Positions 1 through 7,300 are shown, counted from the stretch's first letter. The stretch: 17,912 bases of DNA from Comamonadaceae bacterium (GCA_947460165.1 CANHKH010000021.1:1-17912); one strand, 5' to 3'. Program-made: numbers and translations. The notes: generated by a model from the letters alone, not told the origin.

Positions 1-23
1 CTCACGCGTGCCCCTCACCCCAG

Positions 24-46
24 CCCTCTCCCCAGAGGGGCGAGGG
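24..46. repeat. C-rich/G-rich intergenic hairpin, REP-like
   Basis: CCCTC (24-28) and CCCC (30-33) pair with GGGG (37-40) and GAGGG (42-46) around an AGA loop, with one T/C mismatch at 29/41. It lies just beyond the stop codon of the acyl-CoA synthetase and could act as a transcription-ending or RNA-protecting hairpin. No T-run follows on either strand. Hairpins of this C-rich composition are common between genes in Burkholderiales; that this one belongs to a dispersed family is inference. Confidence 0.5.
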
Positions 47-52
47 GGCCAT

Positions 53-1717
53 TCACCCTACGCTCATTCCCAATTCCCGCATCATCACCTCGCGCATCAC
101 AAACTTCTGTGGCTTGCCCGTCACGGTCACGGGCAGCTCGTCCACAAAGCGGATGTAGCGCGGCGTTTTGTAGTGCGCGATGTGTTCGCGGCAAAAGGCG
201 CGGATCTCGTCCTCGCTGCACACCTGCCCGGGCTTGGCCACGATCCAGGCGCACAGCTCCTCGCCGTAGCGCTGGTCGGGCACGCCAAAGACCTGCACCG
301 CCGCCACTTTGGGGTGGCGGAACAAATACTCTTCCACCTCGCGCGGGTAGATGTTCTCGCCGCCGCGTATCACCATGTCTTTGAGCCGACCCACGATGGT
401 GCAGTAGCCGTCTTCGTCCAGCGTGGCCAGATCGCCGGTGTGCATCCAGCCGTCTTGCACCGCTTCGACCGTGCGTTCTGGCTCGTCCCAGTAGCCTTGC
501 ATCACCGAGTAGCCGCGCGTGCACAGCTCGCCGGTCTGCCCCACGGGCACGGTGTGACCCTGAGCGTCGATGATCTTGACCTCCAGGTGCGGCAGCACCC
601 GGCCCACGGTAGCCACCCGCTTGTCCAAGGGGTCGTCGGTGGCGCTTTGAAAAGACACCGGACTGGTCTCTGTCATGCCGTAGGCAATGGTTACCTCGCG
701 CATGTGCATGTCGGCCTGCACCCGGCGCATCACCTCGATGGGGCAGGGTGCGCCGGCCATGATGCCGGTGCGCAGCGTGCCCAGGTTGAACTGCGCAAAG
801 TCTGGCTGGTCCAGCTCGGCAATGAACATGGTGGGCACGCCGTGCAAGGCGGTGCAGCGCTCGGCCTGCACGGCCGCCAAGGTCTCGCGCGGCTCAAAGC
901 CTTCACCCGGAAACACCATGGCCGAGCCGCTGGCGGTGCAGGCCAGCACCGCCAGCACCATGCCAAAGCAGTGGTAGAGCGGTACCGGGATGCACAGCCG
1001 ATCTGACGGACCCAAGCGCATGCACTGCGCCACGGCCATGGCGTTGTTCACGATGTTGTGGTGCGTGAGCGTGGCGCCCTTGGGCGCGCCCGTGGTGCCG
1101 CTGGTGAACTGGATGTTGATGGCCTGGTGGGCGTGCAGCTCGGCTTCGTCGGGCAGGGCTTGTTCAGCGTCGCGCCCGCTTGCCATCAGCGCGCTCCAGT
1201 TCAGCATGCCCGCCGTGGCTTCCTCGCCCATGCGCACCACCTGCCGCAGCCCAGTCAGGCGCTGGGCGGCTGCGCTTTGGCCCACGCCCAGGTTTTGCAA
1301 CATGGCCAGGTAGTTGCTGGTCTTGAAGGCCGCCGCCGTCACCAGCACGCTCACGCCTGCCTTGTTCAGCGCGTACTCCAGCTCGGCCAGGCGGTAGGCT
1401 GGGTTCACGTTCACCAAAATCGCGCCCAAGCGCGCCGTGGCAAATTGCGTGACCAGCCACTCGGGCCGGTTGGGCGACCAGATGCCCACGCGGTCGCCAC
1501 GCCGCACACCCAGGCGCTGCAGCCCGGCCGCGCAGGCCTCTACCTCTTGTTGCAGTTGCGCCCAGGTCCAGCGCACGCCGGCTTGCACAAACACAGCGGC
1601 TTCGGCCTCGGGCCAGCGCTTGGCCGTCTGGGCCAGCAGGCCAGACACCGTGAGTTCGGACAAGGGCGTGTCGGTGGCGCCGCGCACCTGAGACAGGCCT
1701 TGGGGGATACCGTTCAT
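53..1717 (-). CDS. AMP-forming acyl-CoA synthetase (fatty-acyl-CoA ligase family)
   Basis: This 554-residue protein belongs to the ANL superfamily, which activates a carboxylic acid with ATP to an acyl-adenylate and then transfers the acyl group to CoA. The P-loop-like motif FTSGTTGAPKG is at residues 204-214, YGMTE at 346-350, HTGD at 426-429, the hinge and core motif RLKDMVIRGGENIYPRE at 444-460, and the C-terminal catalytic lysine of the TGK motif at K535. There is no signal peptide, so it is cytoplasmic. The length fits medium- or long-chain acyl-CoA synthetases. The start at 1717 has AAGGAG seven bases upstream (complement of 1725-1730). It lies 14 bases after the AraC-type regulator gene on the same strand, so that regulator probably controls it. 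The acid substrate cannot be told from the sequence; acetyl- or aryl-CoA ligase activity is possible but less likely than a fatty acid. Confidence 0.9.
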   Translation of the reverse strand: MNGIPQGLSQVRGATDTPLSELTVSGLLAQTAKRWPEAEAAVFVQAGVRWTWAQLQQEVEACAAGLQRLGVRRGDRVGIWSPNRPEWLVTQFATARLGAILVNVNPAYRLAELEYALNKAGVSVLVTAAAFKTSNYLAMLQNLGVGQSAAAQRLTGLRQVVRMGEEATAGMLNWSALMASGRDAEQALPDEAELHAHQAINIQFTSGTTGAPKGATLTHHNIVNNAMAVAQCMRLGPSDRLCIPVPLYHCFGMVLAVLACTASGSAMVFPGEGFEPRETLAAVQAERCTALHGVPTMFIAELDQPDFAQFNLGTLRTGIMAGAPCPIEVMRRVQADMHMREVTIAYGMTETSPVSFQSATDDPLDKRVATVGRVLPHLEVKIIDAQGHTVPVGQTGELCTRGYSVMQGYWDEPERTVEAVQDGWMHTGDLATLDEDGYCTIVGRLKDMVIRGGENIYPREVEEYLFRHPKVAAVQVFGVPDQRYGEELCAWIVAKPGQVCSEDEIRAFCREHIAHYKTPRYIRFVDELPVTVTGKPQKFVMREVMMRELGMSVG

Positions 1718-1731
1718 GGGCTGTCTCCTTT

Positions 1732-2697
1732 TTACAGCGGGCTGTGCGTGCGGAGCTTGTGGGTCTGCGAGGGCAGCTCCTCAAACATCCGTTTGTAGTG
1801 CCGGGTGAAATGGCTGGCGCTGGAAAAGCCCAGCTCGTTGGCAATGTCGGTGATGGCGCGGTCGCCCTGGCGCTTCAAGGCGCGGCGCGCCTCGTTGAGC
1901 CGCAAGGCGCGCAGGTAGGCCTGCGGCGTGGTCTGCATGAATTCTTCAAAGCAGTACTGCAGGCTGCGGCGGCTGGCATAGGCGGCGGCGCAAATGTCGG
2001 GCACGGCAATGTCGTCCTGCAAATGCGAGCGCATGAAGTCCACCGCGCGCTTGACCACCTTGAGCCGCGTGTCGGCTCGCCGGGGGATGGCCTGCGCCGG
2101 CTGGCTGCCCTGGCTGTGCATGGCCAGCACCACGGTCTGCGTGAGCGTGGCGCTCAAAAGTTCGGCGGCCTGCTCGCGCCGGTCCAGGCGGGCCAGGGCG
2201 TCCTCGTCCTGGGTCTGCGCGTTCACGGCCAGCAGCAGGTGGCGAATGGCGCTGGCCGCATCGGGCGACAGCCCCAGGTTGCGCTTGCGCTGCGCCTGCG
2301 CCAGCCACTCCACTTTGCGCGGTGCCAGGCCCGCTAACACATCCCGGTGCACCGCCAGGCCAATGAGGTCCAGCGCCCCGGCCGACACCAGGTCGTGCTC
2401 TTCGTCGGCGCCAAACACCAGCAGCGACTCCCGCTCCAGGGCCCGCCCGCCAAAGCTCGATCCTGGCTCCACCGCCAGCGGCACGGCCAGCACCAGGTGG
2501 CCAGGGGGAGGCGTGATTTGCTCGCGCAGGTGGCGGTTGGTCTGCTCGCGCAGCAGCATGCCGCCTTCCAACAGCAGCTGCCAGGCATGGCCCTCAAAGC
2601 GGCCGGCACTCAATTGTTCGTAGCGCTGGCGCCAGCCGTCCAGTGCCTGGGACTGGTCGTCGGCGTCGTGCGAGCGATGTTCAATGATTCTGGCCAT
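1732..2697 (-). CDS. AraC/XylS-family transcriptional regulator
   Basis: The protein has 321 residues. The C-terminal third (about 217-315) is a typical double helix-turn-helix AraC domain: a first HTH around DICAAAYASRRSLQYCFEEF and the family signature ITDIANELGFSSASHFTRHY beginning near residue 282. The N-terminal 200 residues are a less conserved putative sensing domain of unknown ligand. The open frame continues upstream through the intergenic gap and into cydB, but the ATG at 2697 is chosen because AAGGAG lies six bases before it (complement of 2704-2709) and the upstream part looks like non-coding, proline/arginine-rich translation. It directly precedes the acyl-CoA synthetase gene and is a plausible activator of it. 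Family assignment is firm; target and effector are inference. Confidence 0.88.
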   Translation of the reverse strand: MARIIEHRSHDADDQSQALDGWRQRYEQLSAGRFEGHAWQLLLEGGMLLREQTNRHLREQITPPPGHLVLAVPLAVEPGSSFGGRALERESLLVFGADEEHDLVSAGALDLIGLAVHRDVLAGLAPRKVEWLAQAQRKRNLGLSPDAASAIRHLLLAVNAQTQDEDALARLDRREQAAELLSATLTQTVVLAMHSQGSQPAQAIPRRADTRLKVVKRAVDFMRSHLQDDIAVPDICAAAYASRRSLQYCFEEFMQTTPQAYLRALRLNEARRALKRQGDRAITDIANELGFSSASHFTRHYKRMFEELPSQTHKLRTHSPL

Positions 2698-2942
2698 GGC
2701 GCACTCCTTTTGTATTTTTTTCCGCCTGGGCGCAGGGGCGCCGGCAGGCTGAGTGTGCGCTGGCGAGGGCGGGTGCGCTATGCAGAATTGCCCGGTCGTG
2801 CAGATGAACGAGGGCGCTTGCTTCGAGGCGGCGGCCGTGGGCCGGCGCGGCTGGCAGGGCTCAGACACGGACAGCCCAGAGCTGCTTTCACGGCCATCCA
2901 CGCACACACGCCGGCGTCGGCTGGCCGTGAAGCAAGGGCAGC
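2698..2942. other. Intergenic gap between cydB and the AraC-type gene
   Basis: This gap of 245 bases contains the hairpin after cydB (2879-2944) and the ribosome binding site of the AraC-type gene. An A-tract on the minus strand (complement of 2714-2720) sits just ahead of that site. I found no convincing -35/-10 pair for the regulator. The only small minus-strand frame starting with ATG encodes about 39 residues with no membrane segment, so it is not a CydX-type subunit. Confidence 0.5.
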
Positions 2943-2944
2943 TC
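2879..2944 (-). terminator. Imperfect stem-loop at the end of cydB
   Basis: TTCACGGCCA (2887-2896) pairs perfectly with TGGCCGTGAA (2922-2931). An outer arm GAGCTGC (2879-2885) pairs with GCAGCTC (2938-2944), which overlaps the cydB stop codon. A small GCCG/CGGC hairpin lies inside the loop (2910-2921). No T-run follows on the minus strand, so this may be a Rho-assisted terminator or an mRNA 3'-end stabiliser rather than a classical intrinsic terminator. Confidence 0.4.
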
Positions 2945-3974
2945 AGTAGTTCAGCGCCGTGCTCTTGCCCCAGAACACGCGGTAGGCAAACACCGTGTAG
3001 CCCATGATGACTGGCAGCACGATGGCCGCGCCCACCAGGATCACGCCCATGGACGACGCCGAAATCGTGCCTTGCCAGACCGTGATGCGGTCCATCACCA
3101 GCCACGGAAACAGGCTGTAGGCCAGGCCATAAAACGACAGCAAAAACACGCCCACCGTCGCGCCAAAGGGCACCCAGGCGCCGTATTCATTGCCTTGGGC
3201 CAAGCGCACCGGCAGGCGCTTGAGGCTGCGGTGAATCACGCCCAGCAGGACCAGCGTGGCCAGCGGAATGGGCAGCAGCAGCACGATGTTGGGAAAGGCA
3301 AACCATTTGTCAAAAATTGAGGCGCTGACCCAGGGTGTGGCCGCAGAAATGGCAGCAATCCCTGCGGCGGTGAAGGCCAAGCTGCCACGCGCCCACTGCA
3401 CGGCCTTGAGCTGCAGGGCGCCTTCGGTCTTGATGATCAGCCAGCCCGCGCCCATGAGGCAGTACGCCGCCACCAGAGCGAGACCTATGGCCGCGCTAAA
3501 TGCCGTGGCCGCCCAGCCCGTGGCAAAGCCCGTGACCAGCGCGCCCAGCATGAAGCCTTGCGACCAGCCCGCCAGCAGCGAGCCGGCGTAAAAAGCGCGG
3601 TTCCAGGCCGGCTTGTGTTGCGCCCGCGCCTTGACGCGAAAGTCAAAGGCCACGCCGCGCAAGGTCAGGCCCACCAGCATCAGCGCCACAGGCAAGTACA
3701 GCGCTTGCAGGATGACGCCGTGCGCCAAGGGAAACACCGTGAGCAAGATGCCAATGCCCAGCACCAGCCAGGTTTCATTCGCGTCCCAGAAGGGGCCTAT
3801 GCTGGCGATCATGGCGTCTTTGTCCTCGTCGTTGGCGCGGCGCATCAGCACGCCCACGCCCAGGTCGTAGCCGTCCAGAATCACGTAGGCCAGCATGGCC
3901 AGGCCCATGACGCCCATGAAGACAATCGGCATCCAGCCGGCGGGCTGGCTCAGGTCGGGAATGACGGCAACCAT
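2943..3974 (-). CDS. cydB: Cytochrome bd-type quinol oxidase subunit II (CydB/CioB)
   Basis: This is subunit II of the bd-type terminal oxidase, a multi-span inner-membrane protein that partners CydA in oxidising quinol and reducing oxygen to water without pumping protons. The 343 residues show alternating hydrophobic helices and the family patterns YVILDGYDLGVG near the N-terminus and GPFWDANETWLV after it. The frame could begin at a TTG at 3980. The ATG at 3974 is preferred because AGGGAG lies seven bases before it but only one base before the TTG. The gene starts two bases after the cydA stop codon, so translation is probably coupled. No cydX-like small gene follows, which is common for the cyanide-insensitive (Cio) branch. 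Confidence 0.93.
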   Translation of the reverse strand: MVAVIPDLSQPAGWMPIVFMGVMGLAMLAYVILDGYDLGVGVLMRRANDEDKDAMIASIGPFWDANETWLVLGIGILLTVFPLAHGVILQALYLPVALMLVGLTLRGVAFDFRVKARAQHKPAWNRAFYAGSLLAGWSQGFMLGALVTGFATGWAATAFSAAIGLALVAAYCLMGAGWLIIKTEGALQLKAVQWARGSLAFTAAGIAAISAATPWVSASIFDKWFAFPNIVLLLPIPLATLVLLGVIHRSLKRLPVRLAQGNEYGAWVPFGATVGVFLLSFYGLAYSLFPWLVMDRITVWQGTISASSMGVILVGAAIVLPVIMGYTVFAYRVFWGKSTALNY

Positions 3975-3976
3975 GC

Positions 3977-5431
3977 TCAAGCTCCCTGGATGCGGTCGTG
4001 CGCTGGCACGCAGCGCCGCGGCAAACCACTGCCTACAGGGGCGGAGGATGTCGTTGGGGCCTTCAGTGGCTTGGGTTGCGCTGCAAGGGGTGCCTTGGCG
4101 GGCGATGGGCCTGCCTTGCGGGCCAGGTAAAACAGCACCGACACATACGCTGCAATCAGCACCGCATAGAGCGCGAGGTACAGGGCCAGCGTCAGGGCAA
4201 TGTGCGCGGCCGGCACGGCCGAGGCTGCATCGGCCGAGCTCAGCACGCCCGACACCAGCCAGGGCTGGCGGCCGATTTCTGTGACGTACCAGCCGGCCAC
4301 CAGCGCCACCCAGCCGGAAAAAGTCATGGCCACCAGCACCTTGGCCTGCCAGGGCGCAATGTCCCGCCGCGCTTGGCCAGCTTGCTGGCGCCGCCAGGGC
4401 TTGAGCTGCCAGGCCAGCAGCCAGCTGACGGCCAGCATCAGCAGGCCCACGCCGACCATCAGGCGAAAGGCATAGAACACGGGCGCGACGGGCGGATGCT
4501 GGCCCATGAAGTCATTGACCCCTTTGACCTCGCCCGTCCAACTGTGCGTGAGGTAAAGCGAGGCCAGGCCGGGGATGGCGATTTCAAAGTCGTTGCTGCG
4601 CGTGTTCTTGTTCGGCACGGCAAACAGCACGGCTGGCGCGCCTTTTTGGGTGTCCCAAATGCCTTCCATGGCCGCAACCTTGGCAGGCTGGTGCTGCAAG
4701 GTGTTCAGGCCATGCATGTCGCCAGCCAGGATTTGCAGCGGTATCAGCACGGCGGCCAGATACACCCCGGTGCGCAAGGCGGCCTGCACGTCGGGGCCGC
4801 GGTCATGGCGCAGCCAGCGGTAGGCCGACAGACCGGCCACCAAGAACGCCACCGTCAGGCCCGAGGCCAGCATCATGTGCGTGAAGCGGTAGGGAAAGGA
4901 GGGGTTGAAGATCACTTGCAGCCAGCTCGTGACATGCGCTTGTCCGTCTCTCATTTCAAAGCCGGCGGGCGTGTGCATCCAGGAGTTGAGCGCCAGGATC
5001 CAGAAGGCCGACATGGTGGTGCCAAAAGCCACCAGGAATGTGGCGGCGGTGTGCACGCGCTCGCTGACGCGCTGGCGCCCAAACAACATGATGCCCAGCA
5101 TGGTCGCCTCCAGAAAGAAGGCCGTCATCACCTCATAGGCCAGGAGCGGCCCGGCCACATTGCCCACGGTGTTCATGAAGCCCGGCCAGTTGGTGCCGAA
5201 CTGAAAGCTCATGGTGATGCCGCTGACCACGCCCAGCGCAAAGCTCAGCGCAAACACCTTGACCCAGAACTGGTAGGCGTCCATCCAGTGCGCCTGGCCG
5301 GTTTGGCGAAAGCGCAGCTTGAAAAACAGCAGCACCCAGGCCAGTGAGATGGTGATGGTGGGGAACAGGATGTGAAACGTGATGTTGGCCGCGAACTGGA
5401 TGCGCGCCAAGAGGAATGCGTCGAGGTCCAT
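3977..5431 (-). CDS. cydA: Cytochrome bd-type quinol oxidase subunit I, short Q-loop (CydA/CioA)
   Basis: This 484-residue inner-membrane protein carries the three haems and the quinol site. Residues matching Escherichia coli CydA are visible: H20 (E. coli H19), H185 (H186), M325 (M393), E100 and E108 (E99, E107), K251 and E256 (K252, E257), and the GRQPW signature at 387-391. The stretch from E256 to M325 is 69 residues against 136 in E. coli, so the Q-loop is short, as in cyanide-insensitive Cio enzymes. After the last helix a tail of roughly 40 residues, rich in Pro, Lys and Ala, extends the protein. The start at 5431 has GGAG seven bases upstream. It lies 23 bases after the GbsR/MarR-type gene, forming a regulator-cydA-cydB operon. 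Electrons come from the quinol pool, so it works independently of cytochrome c. Confidence 0.95.
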   Translation of the reverse strand: MDLDAFLLARIQFAANITFHILFPTITISLAWVLLFFKLRFRQTGQAHWMDAYQFWVKVFALSFALGVVSGITMSFQFGTNWPGFMNTVGNVAGPLLAYEVMTAFFLEATMLGIMLFGRQRVSERVHTAATFLVAFGTTMSAFWILALNSWMHTPAGFEMRDGQAHVTSWLQVIFNPSFPYRFTHMMLASGLTVAFLVAGLSAYRWLRHDRGPDVQAALRTGVYLAAVLIPLQILAGDMHGLNTLQHQPAKVAAMEGIWDTQKGAPAVLFAVPNKNTRSNDFEIAIPGLASLYLTHSWTGEVKGVNDFMGQHPPVAPVFYAFRLMVGVGLLMLAVSWLLAWQLKPWRRQQAGQARRDIAPWQAKVLVAMTFSGWVALVAGWYVTEIGRQPWLVSGVLSSADAASAVPAAHIALTLALYLALYAVLIAAYVSVLFYLARKAGPSPAKAPLAAQPKPLKAPTTSSAPVGSGLPRRCVPAHDRIQGA

Positions 5432-5454
5432 GAAAAGCTCCGGTACTTTCGTTT

Positions 5455-6027
5455 TCAGCTCTTGCTGCCAGGCGCGGCGCGGCTGAAGCTCGCTTTGACC
5501 TTGTCTTTGACTTCGAGCAGCTTTTGCACCTTGGCGCCCATCTTCATCAGGCTGGCGAGGCTGGCCGAGTCCATTTTTTGCACCTCGTTCATCCAGCCGG
5601 TCATGAGCTCGATCAACTCGTGCATTTCCTTCATGCGGGCCTGGGCGTGGATGTCGTCGGCCACCGCCGGCTGCTCCATGAGGGCTTCGCGCAACATGGA
5701 CAGCGTGGGGTCTATCTCGCGCTTGCGGCGTTCTTCGGCCAGGGTGCGAAAAATCTGCCAGACGTCTTCAGGTGCCTGGAAGTACTCGCGCCGGTCGCCC
5801 GGCAGGTGCTGCAGGCGCACCAAGTTCCAGGACTGCAATTCCTTGAGCCCCATGCTCACGTTCGAGCGCGAAAAAGCCAGGGCTTCGCCAATGTCGTCGG
5901 CGTTCAGCGCGCGTGGCGACACATACAGCAGCGCGTAAATTTGCCCCACCGTGCGGTTGATGCCCCAGCGGCTGCCCATCTCGCCGAAGTGCAGGACAAA
6001 GCGTTGGGTGAGCGGTGGCAGGTTCAT
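5455..6027 (-). CDS. GbsR/MarR-type transcriptional regulator
   Basis: The protein has 190 residues, resembling the GbsR branch of the MarR superfamily (winged-helix regulators). The recognition region falls around residues 25-85, with the pattern LNADDIGEALAFSRSNVSMG matching the helix-turn-helix and LPGDRREYF at the wing. A charged, probably helical C-terminal half (about 95-185) would serve dimerisation. It is the first gene of the unit with cydA and cydB. The start at 6027 has GGAG five bases upstream (complement of 6033-6036). An 18-base inverted repeat lies between its -10 box and that site, suggesting it represses itself and the oxidase genes. The signal it senses is unknown. The GbsR name describes the fold family, not a role in glycine betaine metabolism. 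Confidence 0.85.
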   Translation of the reverse strand: MNLPPLTQRFVLHFGEMGSRWGINRTVGQIYALLYVSPRALNADDIGEALAFSRSNVSMGLKELQSWNLVRLQHLPGDRREYFQAPEDVWQIFRTLAEERRKREIDPTLSMLREALMEQPAVADDIHAQARMKEMHELIELMTGWMNEVQKMDSASLASLMKMGAKVQKLLEVKDKVKASFSRAAPGSKS

Positions 6028-6039
6028 GGGTTCTCCAAA

Positions 6040-6057
6040 TTTCAGGAATTACTGAAA
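6040..6057. promoter_or_regulatory. Inverted repeat, candidate operator for the GbsR/MarR-type regulator
   Basis: TTTCAG (6040-6045) and CTGAAA (6052-6057) form perfect arms around a six-base centre GAATTA. The repeat sits just downstream of the predicted -10 box and before the ribosome binding site of the regulator gene, where a bound dimer would block transcription. MarR-family proteins typically bind inverted repeats of this size near their own promoter. That this regulator binds here is inference. Confidence 0.5.
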
Positions 6058-6086
6058 ATTCTATAACCCAAGCAAATTCGGGTAAA
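6058..6086 (-). promoter_or_regulatory. Sigma70-like promoter for the regulator-cydA-cydB unit
   Basis: On the minus strand, TTTACC (complement of 6081-6086) and TAGAAT (complement of 6058-6063) are 17 bases apart. They differ from the consensus -35 and -10 boxes by two and one bases. Transcription would start near 6051, inside the inverted repeat at 6040-6057. The local sequence is distinctly AT-richer than the flanking genes. Confidence 0.5.
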
Positions 6087-6247
6087 CCCCAGATCATCAA
6101 AACATTGGAAAACACAGGTCTTTGGCCTTGTGGGGCTGGGGGTCGAGCCGGTGTCTGGGCACTGCAGCGACAACTGCACCAGCAGGGGTGCCGCCTGTGC
6201 GCAATTGCACGCTCAGTTGCAGTGACAAGACCGCCTTGCACGCGGCC

Positions 6248-6265
6248 AAAAACCGCATGTGCGGT
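6248..6265 (-). terminator. Intrinsic terminator of the aau operon
   Basis: Read on the minus strand, ACCGCA, a two-base CA spacer and TGCGGT form a hairpin (6252-6265) followed directly by five T residues (complement of 6248-6252). It lies about 100 bases after the last cytochrome gene and ahead of the cyd promoter, which separates the two units. The stem is short, so termination may be partial. Confidence 0.6.
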
Positions 6266-6284
6266 CTGCCAGAGCAGGACGATG

Positions 6285-6302
6285 CCCGCGCACAAGCGCG
6301 GG
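6285..6302. terminator. GC-rich stem-loop after the aau operon
   Basis: CCCGCGC (6285-6291) and GCGCGGG (6296-6302) pair perfectly around a four-base loop. It lies between the last cytochrome gene and the T-tailed terminator at 6248-6265. Without a T-run it may stabilise the mRNA end or assist the downstream terminator. Confidence 0.4.
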
Positions 6303-6366
6303 TGAATCGCCCCGGGTTTTGAGGGGGCACAAGCTTTTGAGCAGATTCAGCCTGCACCTTGTTCGC

Positions 6367-6870
6367 TTAACGCATCCCGCCTTCACCAGTGCGCTCGATC
6401 TGGACCACCAATCTCCCCCTCTCGCCCACCACATCCTTCAAAGGCTCAGCCCTGGCCCTCGCCACTTCCCCCGCCTCATATGCCTTGTGCCCCGCCGGCA
6501 CCGAGTCCGCCGCCAGTGTGCCCAGCAGCCAGTTGGTCACCGCCGCCACCTGCGCGTCGTCCAGACCCGAGCCCATCACGCCTGGCACCTTGATGAGGAA
6601 TTCGCGCCCGCCGGGCACGCGCAAAAACTCGCCCACGCGCCGCATGTCGGGAACGCCCCCCAGGGCGGAGCCGCTGGCGTCCATGCCGTGGCAGCCGGCG
6701 CAGTGCAGCACGAAGAGGCTGCGGGGGCCGCCTTGCAGCGGGGCGATGGCGGGCGCGTCGGGGCGCAGCACGATTTGGCGACCCGTCACGGTTTTTGTGT
6801 CGCCGTGCACGCTGGTGCCGGCCCAGGAGAGGCCGGCCCAGGCCAGCGCCAGCACGGCAAGCAGGCGCAT
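6367..6870 (-). CDS. Small monohaem c-type cytochrome, last gene of the aau operon
   Basis: The protein has 167 residues with an N-terminal signal sequence (residues 1-18: MRLL followed by a hydrophobic run ending WAG), so it is periplasmic. A single haem-attachment motif CAGCH is at residues 57-61. M99 (in PGVMGSGLDD) sits where class I cytochromes usually place the axial methionine. After the haem domain a charged tail of about 45 residues has no clear relative. The start at 6870 is four bases after the stop of the preceding cytochrome gene; the signal peptide and spacing fix it, since the longer frame upstream is only that gene's shadow. It probably carries electrons from the amine dehydrogenase or helps to mature it. 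It has one haem only, so it is not a MauG. Confidence 0.8.
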   Translation of the reverse strand: MRLLAVLALAWAGLSWAGTSVHGDTKTVTGRQIVLRPDAPAIAPLQGGPRSLFVLHCAGCHGMDASGSALGGVPDMRRVGEFLRVPGGREFLIKVPGVMGSGLDDAQVAAVTNWLLGTLAADSVPAGHKAYEAGEVARARAEPLKDVVGERGRLVVQIERTGEGGMR

Positions 6871-6874
6871 GGTT

Positions 6875-7300
6875 TTACTTGAGCAGTTGGCCGCGGCGCT
6901 CGCGCGACTGCGGCGGGCTGCCGCCGGCCTGGCGCACAGCCTGGATGTCCTTGGCGCTGTAGCTGGCGCTGCCTCCCTGCAGGGCCGCGAGGTGGCTGGC
7001 CAGAGCAGCCAGGCTCTCGTCGTCCAACTGCGCGGCAAAGCCGGGCATGCTGCCCACAAAGCGCTGGCCGTTGACCACGATGGGTCCCGACAAGCCGTGC
7101 AGCAGCACCGCGGCGGTGTAGCTCTTGTCGGCGCCTAGCCGCGCCCAGTGCTCGCCCTTGAGCGAGGGCGCCAGGCCCACGGTGCCGCTGCCGTCGGCCT
7201 GGTGGCAGGCGGCGCAATGCTGGGCGTACAGGACCGCGCCTTGGGCCAGGGCAGGCACACCGGCGCAGGCCAGCAGCAGGGCGCACAGCGCTCGCTTCAT
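6875..7300 (-). CDS. Small monohaem c-type cytochrome downstream of aauA
   Basis: The protein has 141 residues. The signal peptide (about 1-20, MKRALCALLLACAGVPALAQ) is followed by a class I cytochrome c domain with CAACH at residues 29-33 and an axial methionine at M85 in the usual GSMPGF context. The ATG at 7300 overlaps the TGA of aauA (ATGA), so the two genes are translationally coupled and have no strong ribosome binding site between them. TTQ amine dehydrogenases hand electrons to a cupredoxin or a c-type cytochrome, and this protein is the best local candidate for acceptor. No azurin or amicyanin gene lies in the window. The electron-acceptor role is inference from position and fold. 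Confidence 0.85.
   Translation of the reverse strand: MKRALCALLLACAGVPALAQGAVLYAQHCAACHQADGSGTVGLAPSLKGEHWARLGADKSYTAAVLLHGLSGPIVVNGQRFVGSMPGFAAQLDDESLAALASHLAALQGGSASYSAKDIQAVRQAGGSPPQSRERRGQLLK

Larger units (their letters stand above)
6028..6366. other. Intergenic region between the aau operon and the GbsR-cydAB unit
   Basis: This 339-base gap holds, on the minus strand, an extra stem-loop (6285-6302), the terminator of the upstream operon (6248-6265), and the promoter and operator of the regulator-cydAB unit (6040-6086). Between them lie two near-identical 11-base direct copies, TGCAGCGACAA (6163-6173) and TGCAGTGACAA (6228-6238), of unknown meaning. No open frame here looks like a real gene. 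A lone TTGAT half-site (complement of 6096-6100) lacks the second half of an FNR box. Confidence 0.6.

Noticed and set aside
2760..2900. Possible cydX small subunit gene after cydB
   Set aside because: The only ATG-started minus-strand frame encodes an Arg/Pro-rich 39-residue peptide without a membrane helix.
2698..3105. N-terminal extension of the AraC-type regulator into cydB
   Set aside because: The frame is merely open. A good ribosome binding site and a normal N-terminus support the start at 2697, and the extension overlaps cydB in another frame.
3975..3980. TTG at 3980 as the cydB start
   Set aside because: The Shine-Dalgarno sequence AGGGAG is one base from the TTG but seven bases from the ATG at 3974.
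3998..5347. Plus-strand open frame of 449 codons opposite cydA
   Set aside because: Its translation is His/Gln/Arg-rich with no membrane or domain pattern, while cydA on the other strand has all its haem ligands.
6087..6100. FNR/ANR box upstream of the cyd promoter
   Set aside because: Only one half-site TTGAT is present; the second half does not match at any position, even though the spacing to the predicted start would be suitable.
6367..6870. Last cytochrome of the aau operon as a MauG homologue
   Set aside because: MauG is a di-haem protein of more than 300 residues; this one has 167 residues and a single CxxCH.
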